The position numbers and the translations under genes were made by a program. From assembly GCF_000424325.1 (NCBI RefSeq), contig NZ_AUJR01000048.1:1-35383 (forward strand): 35,383 nucleotides of DNA. The letters run 5' to 3'. Under the pieces are notes generated by a model. That model saw only the letters and a list, made by a program, of their open reading frames with translations, was not told where the DNA came from and did no database searches. This DNA is from [Clostridium] clostridioforme AGR2157. Lineage in GTDB: Bacteria > Bacillota > Clostridia > Lachnospirales > Lachnospiraceae. Each line of letters starts with the position of its first letter. Within the stretch, counting starts at the first letter, position 1. Below are positions 33,301 to 35,383 of the stretch, one piece after another.

Positions 33301-34797
33301 GTGGGAGAACAGCAGAAGGTTAATCAGGCAGATACAGATTTAAATCACGTGCTGAAGGCGCGCAGGGATAAGCTGGCGGAGCTTCAGGCAGCTGGAAAGG
33401 ATCCTTTCCAGATTACAAAATATGATGTGACTGCCCACAGCATGGATATCAAGGATAACTATGCTCAGTGGGAGGGGAAGGAAGCAGCCATTGCCGGCCG
33501 TATGATGTTCAAGCGCGTCATGGGTAAGGCTTCTTTCTGTAATGTACAGGATTTAAAAGGCAGCATCCAGGTCTATGTGGCCAGGGACAGCGTGGGTGAG
33601 GAGCCGTACAAGGATTTCAAGAAAATGGACATCGGCGATATCGTGGGTGTGAAGGGAACCGCGTTTACCACCAAGACAGGTGAGATATCCATTCATGCCA
33701 CGGAGGTAACCCTTCTTTCCAAGAGCCTTCAGGTGCTTCCTGAGAAGTTCCATGGCCTGACGGACACGGATATGCGTTACCGTCAGCGCTACGTGGACTT
33801 GATCATGAACGCGGAGGTGAAGGATACCTTCATCAAGCGTTCCAGGATTCTGGCTGCCATCCGGAAATATCTGGGCGGAGAGGGCTTCATGGAAGTGGAG
33901 ACTCCTATGCTGGTTTCCAATGCAGGCGGCGCTGCTGCAAGGCCTTTCGAGACCCATTTCAATGCCCTGGATGAGGATTTAAAGCTTCGCATATCCCTGG
34001 AGCTTTATCTGAAGAGGCTTATTGTAGGCGGACTTGAGAGAGTTTATGAGATTGGGCGCGTGTTCCGCAACGAAGGTCTGGACACCAGGCACAACCCGGA
34101 ATTCACCCTGATGGAGCTGTATCAGGCTTATACGGATTACAACGGGATGATGGACCTGACCGAGAAGCTGTACCGTTTTGTGGCTCAGGAGGTACTGGGT
34201 ACCACCACCATTACTTATAAGGGCGTGGAGATGGATTTAGGCAAGCCCTTTGCCCGCATTACCATGGTGGATGCGGTTAAGAAGTATGCCGGAGTTGATT
34301 TTGACCAGATTCATACCCTTGAAGAGGCAAGGGCCGTTGCCAGGGAAAAGGGCGTGGAGTTCGAGGGACGCCATAAGAAGGGCGATATCCTGAACCTGTT
34401 CTTTGAGGAGTTTGCAGAGGAGCACCTGGTCCAGCCCACCTTTGTTCTGGACCATCCTGTGGAGATTTCCCCGCTGACCAAGAAAAAGCCGGGCAACCCG
34501 GACTATGTGGAGCGCTTTGAGTTCTTCATGAACGGCTGGGAGATGGCAAACGCCTACTCTGAAATCAATGACCCCATTGACCAGAGAGAGCGGTTCAAAG
34601 CACAGGAAGAGCTTCTGGCCCAGGGCGACGAGGAAGCCAACCATACGGACGAGGACTTCTTAAATGCCCTGGAGGTAGGTATGCCTCCAACAGGAGGAAT
34701 CGGATTCGGCATTGACCGTATGGTCATGTTGCTGACGGATTCACCGGCAATCAGGGATGTGCTGCTGTTTCCGACGATGAAGAGCTTAGATAAATAA
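33301..34797 (+). CDS. lysS: Lysyl-tRNA synthetase, class II
   Basis: The 498-residue product has an N-terminal OB-fold anticodon-binding domain (about 60-155, AIAGRMMFKRVMGKASF) and the class II catalytic core: motif 1 around RKYLGGEGFMEVETPML, motif 2 RVFRNEGLDTRHNPEFTLME, and motif 3 GIGFGIDRMVMLL. It charges tRNA-Lys. The start is GTG at 33301, 8 nt after AAGGAG. It ends the greA-lysS unit. Confidence 0.96.
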   Translation: MGEQQKVNQADTDLNHVLKARRDKLAELQAAGKDPFQITKYDVTAHSMDIKDNYAQWEGKEAAIAGRMMFKRVMGKASFCNVQDLKGSIQVYVARDSVGEEPYKDFKKMDIGDIVGVKGTAFTTKTGEISIHATEVTLLSKSLQVLPEKFHGLTDTDMRYRQRYVDLIMNAEVKDTFIKRSRILAAIRKYLGGEGFMEVETPMLVSNAGGAAARPFETHFNALDEDLKLRISLELYLKRLIVGGLERVYEIGRVFRNEGLDTRHNPEFTLMELYQAYTDYNGMMDLTEKLYRFVAQEVLGTTTITYKGVEMDLGKPFARITMVDAVKKYAGVDFDQIHTLEEARAVAREKGVEFEGRHKKGDILNLFFEEFAEEHLVQPTFVLDHPVEISPLTKKKPGNPDYVERFEFFMNGWEMANAYSEINDPIDQRERFKAQEELLAQGDEEANHTDEDFLNALEVGMPPTGGIGFGIDRMVMLLTDSPAIRDVLLFPTMKSLDK

Positions 34798-34851
34798 AAG
34801 CTAGGTTTTATGCGGGTTTGCGGGCTTTTTAAAACCGAAAAAAACGGTTTA

Positions 34852-34880
34852 TACATCAAAAATACATCAAATTTACATCA
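34852..34880. repeat. Three TACATCA direct repeats at 11-bp spacing
   Basis: TACATCA occurs at 34852-34858, 34863-34869 and 34874-34880, exactly 11 bp apart, about one helical turn. Such phased short repeats resemble arm-type binding sites of tyrosine integrases at element borders, but no integrase gene is visible. Confidence 0.6.
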
Positions 34881-34954
34881 CGATATGTAGAGATATGGAA
34901 TCATATGGAATAGGGTATCTAGGTTAGTAAACTCAGGTTACTGGCATATTTAAG

Positions 34955-34994
34955 AAAAAGGACATTTTCATTTTAAATGAAGGTGTCCTTTTTT
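34955..34994 (+). terminator. Terminator downstream of lysS
   Basis: AAAAAGGACA (34955-34964) pairs with TGTCCTTTTT (34984-34993), and inside it TTCATTT with AAATGAA, ending in a T run. It lies 158 nt after the lysS stop. Confidence 0.8.
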
Positions 34995-35029
34995 GCTTTT
35001 CAGGAAACTTTGCAAATCGGCCAAGATGG

Positions 35030-35090
35030 TGTATAATAGACTTGAAATAAAAACGGCATAGCAAAAGAGCGAAGATGTAACTTCGCCATG
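35030..35090 (-). repeat. IS91-type element 3' end, copy 2 (61 bp)
   Basis: This matches 5833-5894 except for one substitution and one 1-bp gap, in the same orientation. It contains the same GCGAAG/CTTCGC hairpin. It begins 75 nt beyond the stop of the IS91-family transposase, where the replication-origin end of such elements is expected. Confidence 0.75.
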
Positions 35091-35165
35091 ACGTTGCCTA
35101 TGTAGTTTTTGTTTTTGGTTTAGGCTGCACTATCTGACGGTAGAGAAAGAATAAGGCGTATGGAG

Positions 35166-35383
35166 CTATCCATATCCCATAACCTTTCGATAGCGTTCAA
35201 ATAGTGCAGTTTTTTTGTGGTAAACTTCTAAAACCAACATAGAAGTGCCACACTCCGGGCATTTGAGCGGATCATAGCCAAAAGCCAGAAGGATTGAATT
35301 ACGCCAATCCAGAAGCCTGGAAAGATAACGCTGTTTCTGAGGGGATAAACATTTCCGGAGATTTTTTTCCTGTTTATGGTGCT
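35166..35383 (-). CDS. IS91-family (Transposase_32) transposase, C-terminal part, runs off the right edge
   Basis: On the minus strand the last 71 codons read HHKQEKNLRKCLSPQKQRYL, then LDWRNSILLAFGYDPLKCPE, CGTSMLVLEV and LFERYRKVMGYG before the stop at 35166-35168. The basic segment, the GYDPLKCPECG half-knuckle and the FERYRKxMGYG end fit the C-terminus of Transposase_32 proteins of the IS91/IS1294 type, which are HUH nucleases moving by rolling circle. A 9-bp inverted repeat, CTGCACTAT at 35125-35133 with ATAGTGCAG at 35201-35209, brackets the stop codon. Whether the gene is intact upstream cannot be seen. Confidence 0.75.
   Translation of the reverse strand, partial: HHKQEKNLRKCLSPQKQRYLSRLLDWRNSILLAFGYDPLKCPECGTSMLVLEVYHKKTALFERYRKVMGYG

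Noticed and set aside
35125-35209. 9-bp inverted repeat as a terminator of the IS91-type transposase
   Set aside because: The T run lies on the forward strand and the loop of 67 nt contains the end of the coding region, so it does not fit a terminator for the minus-strand gene.
1-35383. CRISPR array
   Set aside because: No set of regularly spaced direct repeats with unique spacers was seen; the tandem tracts at 20143 and 26631 have no spacers.

Overview
The window looks like a chromosome segment of a gut Lachnospiraceae, probably of the Enterocloster (formerly Clostridium) bolteae/clostridioforme type. This is inferred from gene content and order, not from a database search. Support comes from the hprK-murB-rapZ-whiA-HPr-like block, the dnaE-pfkA-DUF6145-dusB-greA-lysS order, a sucrose PTS operon, dense AGGAGG ribosome sites, TTGACA/TATAAT promoters and moderate GC in the core genes.

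Layout. 1-2440 is an AT-rich accessory patch: the 5' part of an IS630-family transposase (minus), a CD3324-like small DNA-binding protein behind an unusual set of nested inverted repeats, then an overlapping pair made of an Ntn-type amidase with Cys2 and a Vat-like xenobiotic acetyltransferase. 2446-5324 holds small chromosomal genes: a YjdJ-type acetyltransferase, a DUF3298 protein, two unknown small genes behind a promoter carrying two LexA-type boxes, and a secreted SleB-like cell-wall hydrolase. 5442-5514 is tRNA-Ala(GGC) on the minus strand. 5833-6090 is the decayed remnant of an IS91-family transposon. 6361-10988 is a sucrose locus (scrR, scrA, scrB) with two repressor operators. 11199-15734 is a Crp/Fnr regulator, a nucleoside phosphorylase and a complete ECF transporter (S, T, A, A'). 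15894-16891 has a small Cro-like regulator and a broken secreted-protein gene. 16922-18541 is a fructuronate reductase-type dehydrogenase. 18868-26531 runs lipoprotein glycosidase, uvrC, hprK, murB, rapZ, whiA and a Crh-like HPr. 26735-34797 runs dnaE, pfkA, a DUF6145 gene, dusB, greA and lysS. The right edge (35030-35383) is the 3' end of another IS91-family element that carries the same terminal 62-bp sequence as the remnant at 5833.

How the parts fit. The sucrose operon should import sucrose as sucrose-6-phosphate and split it to glucose-6-phosphate and fructose, which feed PfkA. The +1-proximal scr operator also fits the CcpA cre consensus, and HprK plus a Ser46-bearing, His15-lacking HPr homologue (Crh-like) are encoded 15 kb downstream, so both arms of carbon catabolite control are visible. 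The phosphorylase plus ECF block reads as a dedicated nucleoside or nucleobase salvage unit under a Crp/Fnr-type regulator.

Most unusual points: the IS91 3'-end repeat in direct orientation 29 kb apart, the two-LexA-box promoter in front of unrecognised genes, the mutually exclusive hairpins upstream of the CD3324-like gene, the ECF ATPase whose signature motif reads LSDRK, and two 15-bp tandem repeat tracts.
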